From: Amycolatopsis sp. NBC_01488
GTDB taxonomy: Bacteria; Actinomycetota; Actinomycetes; Mycobacteriales; Pseudonocardiaceae
Assembly (NCBI RefSeq): GCF_036227105.1
Contig: NZ_CP109434.1
Coordinates: forward strand, 1,120,001 to 1,184,000
DNA length: 64,000 nt
Direction: 5' to 3'
Program-made: the position numbers and the translations under genes
Part shown: positions 17,301 through 25,027 of the stretch, one piece after another
How positions within the stretch are numbered: position 1 is the stretch's first letter
Layout of the letters: each line of letters begins with the position of its first letter
Notes under the pieces: model-generated
What the model was told of the DNA's origin: nothing
The model's input: only the letters and a program-made list of their open reading frames with translations
Database searches by the model: none

Positions 17301-17753
17301 CGAAAGCACGTCGGCCACGGTGAGGGTCCACAGCTGGACCGGGATGTGCCGGACCTGCTTCGCGCCGAGCGAGAACAGCTCGGGCGACCACAGCAGCGTC
17401 GCCTGCAGGGCGAGCGTGTAGATCAGGCCGGCGACCTGGAACAGCACCAGCGTGTACAGCGCCGCCTTCTTGCGGCGGCGCAGCGCGGCGCCCAGCACCA
17501 CCAACAGGAGCACCATCACCACGCTGGCGCTGGTGGGCACGCTCAGGCTCGAGAACACCATGTCGATGCCGGCGAGCAGGCGCCCGTGCGTGCCGTTGGT
17601 GAACAGGAGCAGCACCGAGAACACCGCGGCCAGCTGCACCACGGTCGCGACGATGCCGCCCGCCTTGGCCTTCCAGGCGGGGAGACGCGTACGCGTGCTC
17701 GGGAGGTTTCCCATCGTTGCTTTCGTCGCCTTTCGCGGCCGATCGGTCGTCAT
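14391..17753 (-). CDS. lysX: Bifunctional lysylphosphatidylglycerol synthase / lysyl-tRNA synthetase
   Basis: 1120 residues. The N-terminus has about six TM helices, followed by an MprF-type acyltransferase domain (about 280-600; [44 protein letters not shown]), an OB-fold anticodon-binding domain (about 640-740) and a class II LysRS catalytic core. Class II motif 2 is [23 protein letters not shown], and motif 3 is [15 protein letters not shown] near the C-terminus. It charges tRNA-Lys and transfers lysine onto phosphatidylglycerol, which gives cationic-peptide resistance in mycobacteria. I chose the ATG at 17753 (MTTDRPRK) over the track-style 17927 because it stops short of the promoter region. 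Divergent from panB. Confidence 0.93.
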   Translation of the reverse strand: [1120 protein letters not shown]

Positions 17754-17958
17754 GCCCTCTTCTTGACGTAAGTGAACCCAGATTGGTTGTCCCCGGACAT
17801 CAACCTGAAGGCTGACGGCCCCTGGTCCCGCCGCACGACGGTGTGAAGCTGGTCGCACGAGGTTGGGGTGCCACCGGGTGCGTGTCACGCTTTGAGACGC
17901 CTCTGCTCCACGACCCGGGGACCTCACCGAGGCCTCGAGGGAAGGACGGTCGACGACG

Positions 17959-18822
17959 ATGTCTGCCAGCGCTGAAGAACCCGCCCCCTACGGCACCGGA
18001 TCCGCGCCCAAGCCGGCTTCGGGCCGGAAGGTCCGCGTCCACCACCTGCGGGAACTCAAGGAACGCGGCGAGCCGTGGCCCATGCTCACCGCGTACGACA
18101 TGTACACCGCCGCGCTGTTCGACGAGGCCGGGATCCCCGTGCTGCTCGTCGGCGACTCCGCGGCCAACAACGTCTTCGGCTACGACACGTCGCTGCCGGT
18201 GACGGTCGACGAGCTGTTGCCGCTGGTCCGGGCGGTCACCCGGTCGGTCAAGCGGGCCCTCGTGGTCGCCGACCTGCCGTTCGGCTCCTACCAGCTCTCG
18301 CCGCAGCAGGCGCTGGAGACGTCGGTGCGGTTCATGAAGGAGGGCCGCGCGCACGCCGTGAAGCTCGAAGGCGGACGGCGGTTCGCCGCGCACGTCGAGG
18401 CACTGACGTCGGCAGGCGTGCCGGTGATGGGCCACATCGGGTTCACCCCGCAGAGCGAGCACAACCTCGGCGGCTACCGGGTGCAGGGGCGCGGCGAAGC
18501 GGCCGACGTGCTGCTCGCCGACGCGCTGGCGCTGCAGGAGGCCGGGGCGTTCGCGGTGGTGATGGAGATGGTGCCCGCCGAAGCGGCGAAGCGCGTCACG
18601 GCGGAGCTGAAGATCCCGACGGTCGGCATCGGCGCCGGCCCGGACTGCGACGCGCAGGTGCTCGTCTGGCAGGACATGGCCGGGCTGCGCCGCGGCAAGG
18701 CACCGCGGTTCGTCAAGCGCTACGCCGACGTCGCGACGGTGCTGCAGAACGCGGCGACGGCCTTCGCGGAGGACGTCCGGCGCGGCGAGTTCCCGGCGCC
18801 CGAGCACGCGTTCCACGACTGA
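17959..18822 (+). CDS. panB: 3-methyl-2-oxobutanoate hydroxymethyltransferase
   Basis: First committed step of pantothenate/CoA synthesis: transfer of a hydroxymethyl group from methylene-THF to ketoisovalerate. 287 residues, TIM-barrel. Characteristic segments are [29 protein letters not shown] (metal-ligand Asp), [41 protein letters not shown] (catalytic region), and [21 protein letters not shown]. The first 25 residues are a non-conserved Pro/Ala-rich extension. A GGAAGGA ribosome-binding site lies about 12 bases before the ATG. In M. tuberculosis panB (Rv2225) also follows the glnA2/hydrolase group. It ends five bases from the stop of the convergent ctaG-like gene. Confidence 0.95.
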   Translation: MSASAEEPAPYGTGSAPKPASGRKVRVHHLRELKERGEPWPMLTAYDMYTAALFDEAGIPVLLVGDSAANNVFGYDTSLPVTVDELLPLVRAVTRSVKRALVVADLPFGSYQLSPQQALETSVRFMKEGRAHAVKLEGGRRFAAHVEALTSAGVPVMGHIGFTPQSEHNLGGYRVQGRGEAADVLLADALALQEAGAFAVVMEMVPAEAAKRVTAELKIPTVGIGAGPDCDAQVLVWQDMAGLRRGKAPRFVKRYADVATVLQNAATAFAEDVRRGEFPAPEHAFHD

Positions 18823-18827
18823 GCCGG

Positions 18828-19721
18828 TCACCGGCGCTTGAACCGATCCGCGAGCGCCGGGTCGTTCTCCCACCACAGCCCCGACGTCGATGCGGCGCCC
18901 GAAGCGGCTTCTTCGTCCAACTGGACGTCGATCTGCTTCGCGCGCCGCTCGTCGTCGCGGGCCCACCGGACGAACAGCGCGACCACGAACGGCAGGCCGG
19001 CGATGTCGCCGCCGATCCACAGCACGCCCGCGCCGATGATCTGGTCGGTGCGGGGATCGGGCCCCCACCCCGGGTGCGCGGCCGCGTAGTGCGCCGGCGC
19101 GAGCAGCGGGCCGAGCCAGAGGACGAGGCCGAGCGCGCCGTCGAAGACGACCTCGGTGAAGGCGATCCACACCGACACCAGGTGCGGGTCCGTGCGCGGG
19201 GTCGGATCGAGGCCAAGGCGCGTCCAGAAGTACGTGAAGCCGGCCAGCACGAGCGTGAGCCGGACCAGGCCGTCGACGGCCGGCGAGCGCAGCGTGAGGT
19301 CGTAGAGCGGGGTCAGGTAGAGCACCAGCACCGGCACGACCAAGGTGAGCGTGACGACCGGCGGGAACGTCAGCGCGCGGGCGAGCGGGCCGCGGCCGTG
19401 CTCGCGCAGCCACCGGGCCGGGACGGTGTCGAGCAGGAGGCGGATCGGCGAGCCCAGGGCCAGCAGCAGCGGCGTGACCATCAGCAGCGTGACGGTCTGG
19501 ACCGCGCGGACCCAGAACAGCGTCGTGTCGTAGACGGCCAGTGCCGAGCAGGTGACGAGCACGATCGTCGCGAGGCCGGCGAGGAACGCCACCGTGCGGC
19601 CCGGCGGCCAGTCGCGACGGCGGGCCGCGCGGACGTAGAGCACGCCCAGTACGAGCACGAGCAGGACCGCCGGGACGTCGAACGTCCAGGCGGTCAGGAG
19701 GCGGTCCGCCGTCAGCGGCAC
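18828..19721 (-). CDS. ctaG: CtaG-family cytochrome c oxidase assembly factor
   Basis: 297 residues with about seven TM helices, matching the caa3_CtaG membrane family. TLFWVRAVQTVTLLMVTPLLLALGSPIRLLL, LYLTPLYDLTLRSPAVDGLVRLTLVLAGFTYFW and DQIIGAGVLWIGGDIAGLPFVVALFVRW are the conserved stretches. Family members help insert copper or assemble the CuA/CuB oxidase; the precise role in actinomycetes is not established. The cytosolic C-terminus is acidic then basic. The GTG start lies one base after the TGA of uppP, so it is translationally coupled. The Surf1 gene at the right edge is another oxidase-assembly factor. Confidence 0.85.
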   Translation of the reverse strand: MPLTADRLLTAWTFDVPAVLLVLVLGVLYVRAARRRDWPPGRTVAFLAGLATIVLVTCSALAVYDTTLFWVRAVQTVTLLMVTPLLLALGSPIRLLLDTVPARWLREHGRGPLARALTFPPVVTLTLVVPVLVLYLTPLYDLTLRSPAVDGLVRLTLVLAGFTYFWTRLGLDPTPRTDPHLVSVWIAFTEVVFDGALGLVLWLGPLLAPAHYAAAHPGWGPDPRTDQIIGAGVLWIGGDIAGLPFVVALFVRWARDDERRAKQIDVQLDEEAASGAASTSGLWWENDPALADRFKRR

Positions 19722-19722
19722 G

Positions 19723-20649
19723 TCACACCGCGAAGAAGATCAGGCTGCCGATTCCGGCGACCACGCAGTAAATGGCGAACGGGGTCAGCGTGCGCGTCTC
19801 GAAGTAACCCGTGAGGAACCGGACAGAAATGTACGAAGCGACCCCGGCGATGACGCTGCCGACCAGCGCCGGGCCGAGCGAAGCGTGGTTCTCCGGGGCG
19901 AACAGCGTCGGCATCTTCAGCACGCCCGCGGCGAGGATGACCGGCGTGGCCAGCAGGAACGCGAAGCGTGCGGCGTCCTCGTGGCCGAGCCCGCGGCGCA
20001 GCCCGGCGACCATCGTGATGCCCGAGCGGCTGATGCCCGGCAGCAGCGCGAGGATCTGCGCGGCGCCGATCAGCACCGCCTCGCCGACCCGCAGCTTCGC
20101 CAGCCGGACGTCGGTCGCCTCCTCGACGGTGACCGCCCGCATGACCAGGGTCTCCTCGGCGGAGAAGTCCACTGTGTCCTCGTTCGGCCCGGCCGGCTTC
20201 CGGGAGAACTTCTCGGCCGCGTAGAGGACGCCGCCGTTGAGCGCGAGGAAGATGGCCGACGGCACCGGCTTGCCGAGGAAGTCGCGCAGCAGTCCTTCGA
20301 GGAGCAGCCCGGCCAGCCCGACCGGGATCGTGGCGAGCACGAGCAGCCACGCGAGCCGCTGGTCGGGGGTGCGGACCTCGCGGTACCGGACCGACGTCCA
20401 CAGGCCGCGGATGATCCGCACCCAGTCCTTCCGGAAGAACAGCACGAGCGCCAGCGCGGTGGCGACGTGCATCGCGACGAGCACCGCCAGGTACGGCGAA
20501 TCCTTGCCGATGCTCAGGTCCTGCTGCCACTGCCCGCCGAGCCAGGCGGGCAGCAGGATGCTGTGGCCGAGACTGGACACCGGAAACAATTCCGACACCC
20601 CTTGCAAGGCGCCGACGACAATCGCCTCGACATAGGTCACCGCGGACAT
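19723..20649 (-). CDS. uppP: Undecaprenyl-diphosphatase
   Basis: Membrane phosphatase (BacA family) that recycles undecaprenyl pyrophosphate for cell-wall synthesis; 308 residues and about eight TM. The two signature regions are GVSELFPVSSLGHSILLPAWLG near residues 18-40 and PGISRSGITMVAGLRRGLG around 200. Both face the lipid-phosphate site in known structures. A longer-than-usual hydrophilic loop (AAEKFSRKPAGPNEDTVDFSAEE) separates them and includes a GTCCACTGTGTCC DNA motif discussed in the findings. It is the first gene of a two-gene unit with ctaG. The promoter is in the 219-base gap shared with the divergent small gene. Confidence 0.95.
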   Translation of the reverse strand: MSAVTYVEAIVVGALQGVSELFPVSSLGHSILLPAWLGGQWQQDLSIGKDSPYLAVLVAMHVATALALVLFFRKDWVRIIRGLWTSVRYREVRTPDQRLAWLLVLATIPVGLAGLLLEGLLRDFLGKPVPSAIFLALNGGVLYAAEKFSRKPAGPNEDTVDFSAEETLVMRAVTVEEATDVRLAKLRVGEAVLIGAAQILALLPGISRSGITMVAGLRRGLGHEDAARFAFLLATPVILAAGVLKMPTLFAPENHASLGPALVGSVIAGVASYISVRFLTGYFETRTLTPFAIYCVVAGIGSLIFFAV

Positions 20650-20765
20650 TCCGAGCCTTCCCGTACCACTTTTCGAAACTCCGACACCGGAACGTACCGG
20701 CCCATTCGTTAAGCCCGGGCAAGGGGCACCCGCGTGCTCAGCGTCCTCTCAACGTTTGTTCACAT

Positions 20766-20816
20766 ACATGAACTTCAGTCATGTCCTTGACTGGCGTTCG
20801 GGCCGTGGCTTAGCGT
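20766..20816 (+). promoter_or_regulatory. Promoter and inverted repeat upstream of 50-aa gene
   Basis: A sigma70-like pair, TTGACT (20787-20792) and TAGCGT (20811-20816), is separated by 18 bases. It is preceded by a perfect inverted repeat ACATGA (20766-20771) / TCATGT (20779-20784), which abuts the -35 and could bind a regulator. Confidence 0.5.
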
Positions 20817-20868
20817 TTAGCCCGTCACCGCCACGACGAAGATTCGAACCTCGACGAGGAGGACCGGG

Positions 20869-21021
20869 ATGCGGACTCGTGAGCGGGTTCCGGCCGGCAC
20901 GACCGGAACCACCGCACAGGCCATCGCCGTGCGAACCGAAACCACCTTCGCCGGTACCCGTATCTGGGCGGCGTTCACCGCCCACCCCGGGAAATTCGCG
21001 GACGCGGCCCACCGCCGCTGA
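20869..21021 (+). CDS. 50-residue orphan protein
   Basis: A short ORF, below usual calling cut-offs, supported by its setting. GAGGAGG stands about 7 bases before the ATG, a sigma70-like promoter lies 53-82 bases upstream, and a terminator begins 12 bases after the TGA. The predicted peptide starts MRTRERVPAGTTGT, has a Thr/Arg-rich first half and a hydrophobic patch TRIWAAFTAHPGKF, and ends in AAHRR. It has no Cys, signal peptide or membrane segment. I do not recognise a family. It could be a regulatory small protein or a translated leader of a non-coding transcript. Confidence 0.55.
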   Translation: MRTRERVPAGTTGTTAQAIAVRTETTFAGTRIWAAFTAHPGKFADAAHRR

Positions 21022-21033
21022 CGCGTCACGGAC

Positions 21034-21070
21034 GGGAGCCCGCTCAGCCCGGCGGCGGGGGCGGGCTCCC
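21034..21070 (+). terminator. Intrinsic terminator after 50-aa gene
   Basis: GGGAGCCCGC (21034-21043) pairs perfectly with GCGGGCTCCC (21061-21070), followed by ACCTTTCTT, a T-rich tail unusual for this genome. Confidence 0.75.
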
Positions 21071-21078
21071 ACCTTTCT

Positions 21079-21128
21079 TGGTCGTCGCCCCGGCACTGGC
21101 TGATCCCAGGGCGTCGGGGCGACGACCA
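21079..21128. promoter_or_regulatory. Second long hairpin in the pip leader
   Basis: A 14-bp perfect stem pairs TGGTCGTCGCCCCG (21079-21092) with CGGGGCGACGACCA (21115-21128) around a 22-base loop. It begins 8 bases after the previous terminator and ends 24 bases before the pip start, so it may be a second terminator, an attenuator or a 5' UTR structure. Confidence 0.55.
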
Positions 21129-21152
21129 GGACTCTCCGGCAGAGTGTCGGGC

Positions 21153-22097
21153 ATGGACGAGCTGTACCCGCCGATTCCCCCGCGCGCCGAAGGGTTCCTG
21201 GACGTCGGCGACGGCCACCGGATCCGGTGGCAGGAGGCGGGCAACCCGGCCGGGAAGCCGGTCGTGGTCCTCCACGGCGGGCCCGGCAGCGGGATCGCGC
21301 CGATGGCCCGGCGGCACTTCGACCCCACGGCCTACCGGATCGTCCTGTTCGACCAGCGCGGCTCGGGCCAGTCGACGCCGGGAGCGGACGACCTGGGCGC
21401 GAACACCCTGTGGCACCTGGTTTCCGACATGGAGAAGCTGCGCGAACGGCTCGGCATCGAACGCTGGCAGCTCTTCGGCGGTTCCTGGGGCGCGACCCTC
21501 GCACTCGCGTACGCGCAGACGCATCCTTCGCGCGTCAGCGAAATCGTCCTGCGCGGCGTCTTCACCGTGCGGCGGAGCGAACTGGACTGGATCTACCGCG
21601 GCGGGGCGGCGAACCTGTTCCCGCGCGAGTGGGAAGCCTTCCTCGCTCCCATCCCGGCTTCCTCGCGAGACGACCCGCTCACCGCGTACAGCGATCTTCT
21701 GGCCCATCCGGAGAAGGAGGTCCGGTACCGCGCGGCGGTCGCGTGGAGCACCTGGGAGGGGGCGACGGTTTCCGTGCAGCCGCAGGAAGCCTTCCTCCGC
21801 CAGTACGCGGAACCGGCGTTCGCGCTGACGTTCGCGCGGCTCGCGGTCCACTACTTCTCGCACGGCGCGTGGCTCGAAGACGGCCAGCTGATCCGCGACG
21901 CGGGCAAGCTGGCCGGCATCCCGGGCGTGCTCGTGCAGGGCCGCTACGACACGGTGTGCCCGCCGGTGACGGCTTACGAGTTGCACCGCGCGTGGCCGGG
22001 TTCGGAGCTGAAGCTGCTGGAGGGTGCCGGGCACGCGGTGACGGACCCGGGCGTGCTGGCCGCCCTGCGCGCGGCGACGGACTCGTTCCGGCCCTAG
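21153..22097 (+). CDS. pip: Proline iminopeptidase, alpha/beta hydrolase
   Basis: Cytosolic S33-family peptidase that removes N-terminal proline; 314 residues. Typical segments are VVVLHGGPGSG (oxyanion loop), LFDQRGSGQSTP, and the nucleophile elbow GGSWGATLAL (Ser about 115). The cap domain YFSHGAWLEDGQLIRDAGKLAGIPGVLVQGRYDTVCPP carries the Asp, and GAGHAVTDPG carries the His. The ATG at 21153 starts the family-conserved region; the longer reading adds leader hairpin sequence. The stop codon lies in a CTAG shared with convergent potC. Confidence 0.93.
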   Translation: MDELYPPIPPRAEGFLDVGDGHRIRWQEAGNPAGKPVVVLHGGPGSGIAPMARRHFDPTAYRIVLFDQRGSGQSTPGADDLGANTLWHLVSDMEKLRERLGIERWQLFGGSWGATLALAYAQTHPSRVSEIVLRGVFTVRRSELDWIYRGGAANLFPREWEAFLAPIPASSRDDPLTAYSDLLAHPEKEVRYRAAVAWSTWEGATVSVQPQEAFLRQYAEPAFALTFARLAVHYFSHGAWLEDGQLIRDAGKLAGIPGVLVQGRYDTVCPPVTAYELHRAWPGSELKLLEGAGHAVTDPGVLAALRAATDSFRP

Positions 22098-22891
22098 AGC
22101 CGGCCGCCCGAAGCCGTGTCGCCGGACAGGCGCTGGGCCAGGTACACCGGGACCGTCGAGACGACGATCAAAACCGCCGCGACGACGTTGACGATCGGGG
22201 CCTGGTTGGGCCGGAACAGGTTGTCGTAGATCCAGATCGGCAGCGTCTCCATGCCCGTGCCCAGGGTGAACGTCGTCACGATGATCTCGTCGAACGACAG
22301 CGCGAACGCCAGCAGGCCGCCGGCCAGCAGCGCCGAGCGCAGCATCGGGAACGTCACCAGCCGGAACGTCGTGAAGCCCGTCGCGCCGAGGTCCATCGAC
22401 GCCTCCTCCAGGCTGCCGCCCATCCGGCGCAACCGCGCGACCACGTTGTTGAACACCACCACGATGCAGAACGTCGCGTGCGCGATGATCGCCGTCAGCA
22501 GGCCGAGGTTGATGCCCAGGATCGTCCGGAACGCGTTGTTCAGCGCGATGCCCGTGACGATCCCCGGCAGCGCGATCGGCAGGATGATCAGCAGCGACAC
22601 CGGGTTGCGCCCGAAGAACCGGTAGCGCTGCAACGCGAACGCCGCCATCGTGCCGAGCACCAGCGCGATCGCCGTCGCCGCCAGGCCCGCCTGCACGCTC
22701 GTCCACAACGCGTGCAACGCGCCTTCGTTCGACCCGGCCCGGCTCCACCATTCGAGCGTGAAGCGGGACGGCGGCCAGCCGAACGTCGTGTCCGCGTTGA
22801 ACGAGTTGAGCAGCACCACCAGCAGCGGGAAGTAGATCACCGCCAGGCCGAGGCCCAGCGCCGTCCACAACAGCGCCCGAGACGTCCGCAC
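22094..22891 (-). CDS. potC: Polyamine ABC transporter permease, PotC type
   Basis: 265-residue inner-membrane permease with six TM and the binding-protein-dependent transport EAA loop (GGSLEEASMDLGATGFTTFRLVTFPML), which contacts the ATPase. The SFDEIIVTTFTLG segment near residue 205 is typical of PotC/YdcV-like proteins. The GTG start follows AGGAG, which overlaps the potB stop codon. It is the last gene of the five-gene minus-strand unit aldehyde dehydrogenase-potA-potD-potB-potC. Confidence 0.9.
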   Translation of the reverse strand: MRTSRALLWTALGLGLAVIYFPLLVVLLNSFNADTTFGWPPSRFTLEWWSRAGSNEGALHALWTSVQAGLAATAIALVLGTMAAFALQRYRFFGRNPVSLLIILPIALPGIVTGIALNNAFRTILGINLGLLTAIIAHATFCIVVVFNNVVARLRRMGGSLEEASMDLGATGFTTFRLVTFPMLRSALLAGGLLAFALSFDEIIVTTFTLGTGMETLPIWIYDNLFRPNQAPIVNVVAAVLIVVSTVPVYLAQRLSGDTASGGRL

Positions 22892-22899
22892 CGAGACTC

Positions 22900-23739
22900 C
22901 TAGAGGTTGTCCAGCGCGCCGGTGCGGCGCACCGCGGCCAGGTAGCCGAGCATGATCACGACCGGCACCGTGGCCACCGTCGCGGCGAACGGGAGGTTGT
23001 TGGCCGCGCCGATGTTGTCGTAGACCACGTTGCCGAGCATCTGCGACGTGCCGCCGACGATCTTCACCGCGATGTAGTCGCCCAGGGACAGCGAGAACGT
23101 GAAGATCGAGCCCGCCACGATCGCCGGGAACGTCAGCGGCAGGATCACCGAGCGGAACGTCCGGAACGAACGGGCGCCGAGGTCACCGGAAGCGTCCACG
23201 AGGGAGTCCGGCAGCCGGTCGAGGCCCGCGTAGATCGGCAGGATCATGTACGGCAGCCACAGGTACGACAGCGTGATGATGGTGGCCGTGACGCCGTAGC
23301 CGGGGGAAAGCCAGTTCAGGGCGCCATTGCCCGACAGCATCGAGCGCCACGCGTACGCCTTGACCAGGTAGCTCGCCCACAGCGGCGTCATCACCGCGAT
23401 CACCAGGATCCGCTGCGCGCGCGGCGACGCGAGCTTGGCCATCGCGAACGCCATCGGGAACGCGATGACGGCGTCGATCACCGTGACCAGTGCCGCGATC
23501 CCGACCGTGCGGAAGGTGATCGTGCGGTAGACCGCGTTGCTGAAGAGCGTCTTGAAGTTGTCCAGCGACCAGTCGATGACGACCTGGCCGGTGAACGCGT
23601 CGGTGCGCCAGAACGCCGTCACGAACAACGCGGCCAGCGCGCCCAGGTAGGCGAGGCCGAGCCAGAGCAGGGGCGCGGAGAGCAGGAAACCCAGGCGCAG
23701 CCGGGGTTTCCGGTAGAAGAAGGCCGATACGGCGGTCAT
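22900..23739 (-). CDS. potB: Polyamine ABC transporter permease, PotB type
   Basis: 279 residues, six TM, the partner permease of potC. The N-terminal cytosolic segment FFYRKPRLRLG precedes TM1. The EAA loop is LVDASGDLGARSFRTFRSVILPLTFP, and FSLSLGDYIAVKIVGG is the conserved PotB/YdcU-type stretch after it. It is separated from potD by a 75-base spacer holding a 15-bp stem, and followed nine bases later by potC. Polyamine specificity is inferred from family and the neighbouring catabolic genes. Confidence 0.9.
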   Translation of the reverse strand: MTAVSAFFYRKPRLRLGFLLSAPLLWLGLAYLGALAALFVTAFWRTDAFTGQVVIDWSLDNFKTLFSNAVYRTITFRTVGIAALVTVIDAVIAFPMAFAMAKLASPRAQRILVIAVMTPLWASYLVKAYAWRSMLSGNGALNWLSPGYGVTATIITLSYLWLPYMILPIYAGLDRLPDSLVDASGDLGARSFRTFRSVILPLTFPAIVAGSIFTFSLSLGDYIAVKIVGGTSQMLGNVVYDNIGAANNLPFAATVATVPVVIMLGYLAAVRRTGALDNL

Positions 23740-23758
23740 CGCACCTCGCAGGGAAGGT

Positions 23759-23804
23759 CCGGGAGCGGCGGGCGGAGTGGGGGGACACAGCCCGCCGCTC
23801 CCGG
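23759..23804 (-). promoter_or_regulatory. 15-bp stem between potD and potB
   Basis: CCGGGAGCGGCGGGC (23759-23773) pairs perfectly with GCCCGCCGCTCCCGG (23790-23804) around a 16-base loop. Placed just after the binding-protein gene, it probably stabilises that mRNA end or partially terminates, giving more binding protein than permease, as in other binding-protein-dependent systems. Confidence 0.6.
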
Positions 23805-23814
23805 AGTTCGGGGG

Positions 23815-25017
23815 TCAGCCCTTGATCTCGGTCCAGGCCTTCGTCCACTCGCCGTAGTCCTTGCACTTGACGTCCGTGCGGCCGTCGAGGCACTGCGGGA
23901 TCGGCGTGGTCCAGTAGGCGATCTTCGCCGCGTACGTCGCGTCGCCGGCGTGGTAGGTGTCGCAGAGTGTCTTGTCCGTCATCTCCGCGCACGCCTTCGT
24001 GTTCGCCGGCGCCTCGCCGAAGTACTCGGCGACCTGGGCGTTGACCTTCGGGCTGATGATGTAGTCGAGCCACTTGTACGCGCACGTCTTGTGCGCCGAC
24101 TTCGCCGCGACCATCCAGGTGTCCGACCACCCGGTCGCGCCCTCGCTCGGCACGGCCGACTCCAGCGGCGCGCCCTCGCCCTTGGTCAGGTTGACCGTGA
24201 CCTGCCAGGCGGTGCCGACAACGGCGTCGGCGTTCTTCAGCGCCTGCGACTCCTTGAGGTAGTCCGACCAGTACTCGGACACGAGCGGCCGCTGCTGCTT
24301 GAGCAGGTTGACCGCGGCGGTGAACTGCTTGTCGTCCAGGGCGTACGGGTTCTTGATGCCGAGGTCCGGCTGGTGCGCCATCAGGTACAGCGCGGCGTCG
24401 GCGATGTAGATCGGCGAGTCGTAGGCGATCACCTTGCCCTTGTAGGGCGAGTTCGCGTCGAACATCACCGACCACGACGTCGGCGCGGGCGTCACCTTGT
24501 CGGTGCGCCAGGTCAGCAGGTTCGCGCCCCAGCCGTGCGGGATGCCGTAGGACACGCCGCCGACGCTGTTCCACGGCTTGTCCTTGAGGAACGGCTGCAC
24601 GTCGGCGTAGTTCGGCACCAGCGCGGTGTTCACCGGCTCGGCGTCCCCGGAGGCGACCAGCCGCAGCGACGCGTCACCCGAGGCGGAGACGACGTCGTAC
24701 TGCCCGGTCTTCATCAGCGTCACGGCCTCGTCGGACGTGCCGAACGGCTTGACGTTCACCTTGCAGCCGGTCTGCTGCTCGAACGGCGTGACCCAGTTGA
24801 CCTTCGGGTCGTTCGAGCCGTTCTCCGCGTACCCCGGCCAGGCCAGCACGTTCAGCTGCCCCTCCGGCTGCCCCAGTGCCTTCAGCGCCTCGAGCTTCGG
24901 CGGGGTGAACCCCTGCGCGCCCGGCGGCGCGGCCGAGTTCGAACCGGACGTGCCACATGCAGCCAACAGCAGGCTCGCGCCGAGGATCCCGGCCAGCCGC
25001 GTTTTCCTGTTCTTCAT
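23815..25017 (-). CDS. potD: Polyamine-binding lipoprotein, PotD type
   Basis: 400-residue extracellular solute-binding protein (spermidine/putrescine family). A signal peptide ends in lipobox LLLAACG with Cys21 the lipidated residue. NVLAWPGYAENGS, FEQQTGCKVNVKPFGTSDEAVTLM and YDVVSASGDASLRLVASGDAEPVN are the conserved N-lobe parts. The ATG at 25017 is preceded by GAAAGG and gives the only sensible signal peptide; the longer reading starting at 25170 would run into potA. Polyamine versus other cation specificity is inferred from operon context. Confidence 0.9.
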   Translation of the reverse strand: MKNRKTRLAGILGASLLLAACGTSGSNSAAPPGAQGFTPPKLEALKALGQPEGQLNVLAWPGYAENGSNDPKVNWVTPFEQQTGCKVNVKPFGTSDEAVTLMKTGQYDVVSASGDASLRLVASGDAEPVNTALVPNYADVQPFLKDKPWNSVGGVSYGIPHGWGANLLTWRTDKVTPAPTSWSVMFDANSPYKGKVIAYDSPIYIADAALYLMAHQPDLGIKNPYALDDKQFTAAVNLLKQQRPLVSEYWSDYLKESQALKNADAVVGTAWQVTVNLTKGEGAPLESAVPSEGATGWSDTWMVAAKSAHKTCAYKWLDYIISPKVNAQVAEYFGEAPANTKACAEMTDKTLCDTYHAGDATYAAKIAYWTTPIPQCLDGRTDVKCKDYGEWTKAWTEIKG

Positions 25018-25027
25018 GGCAACCCTT

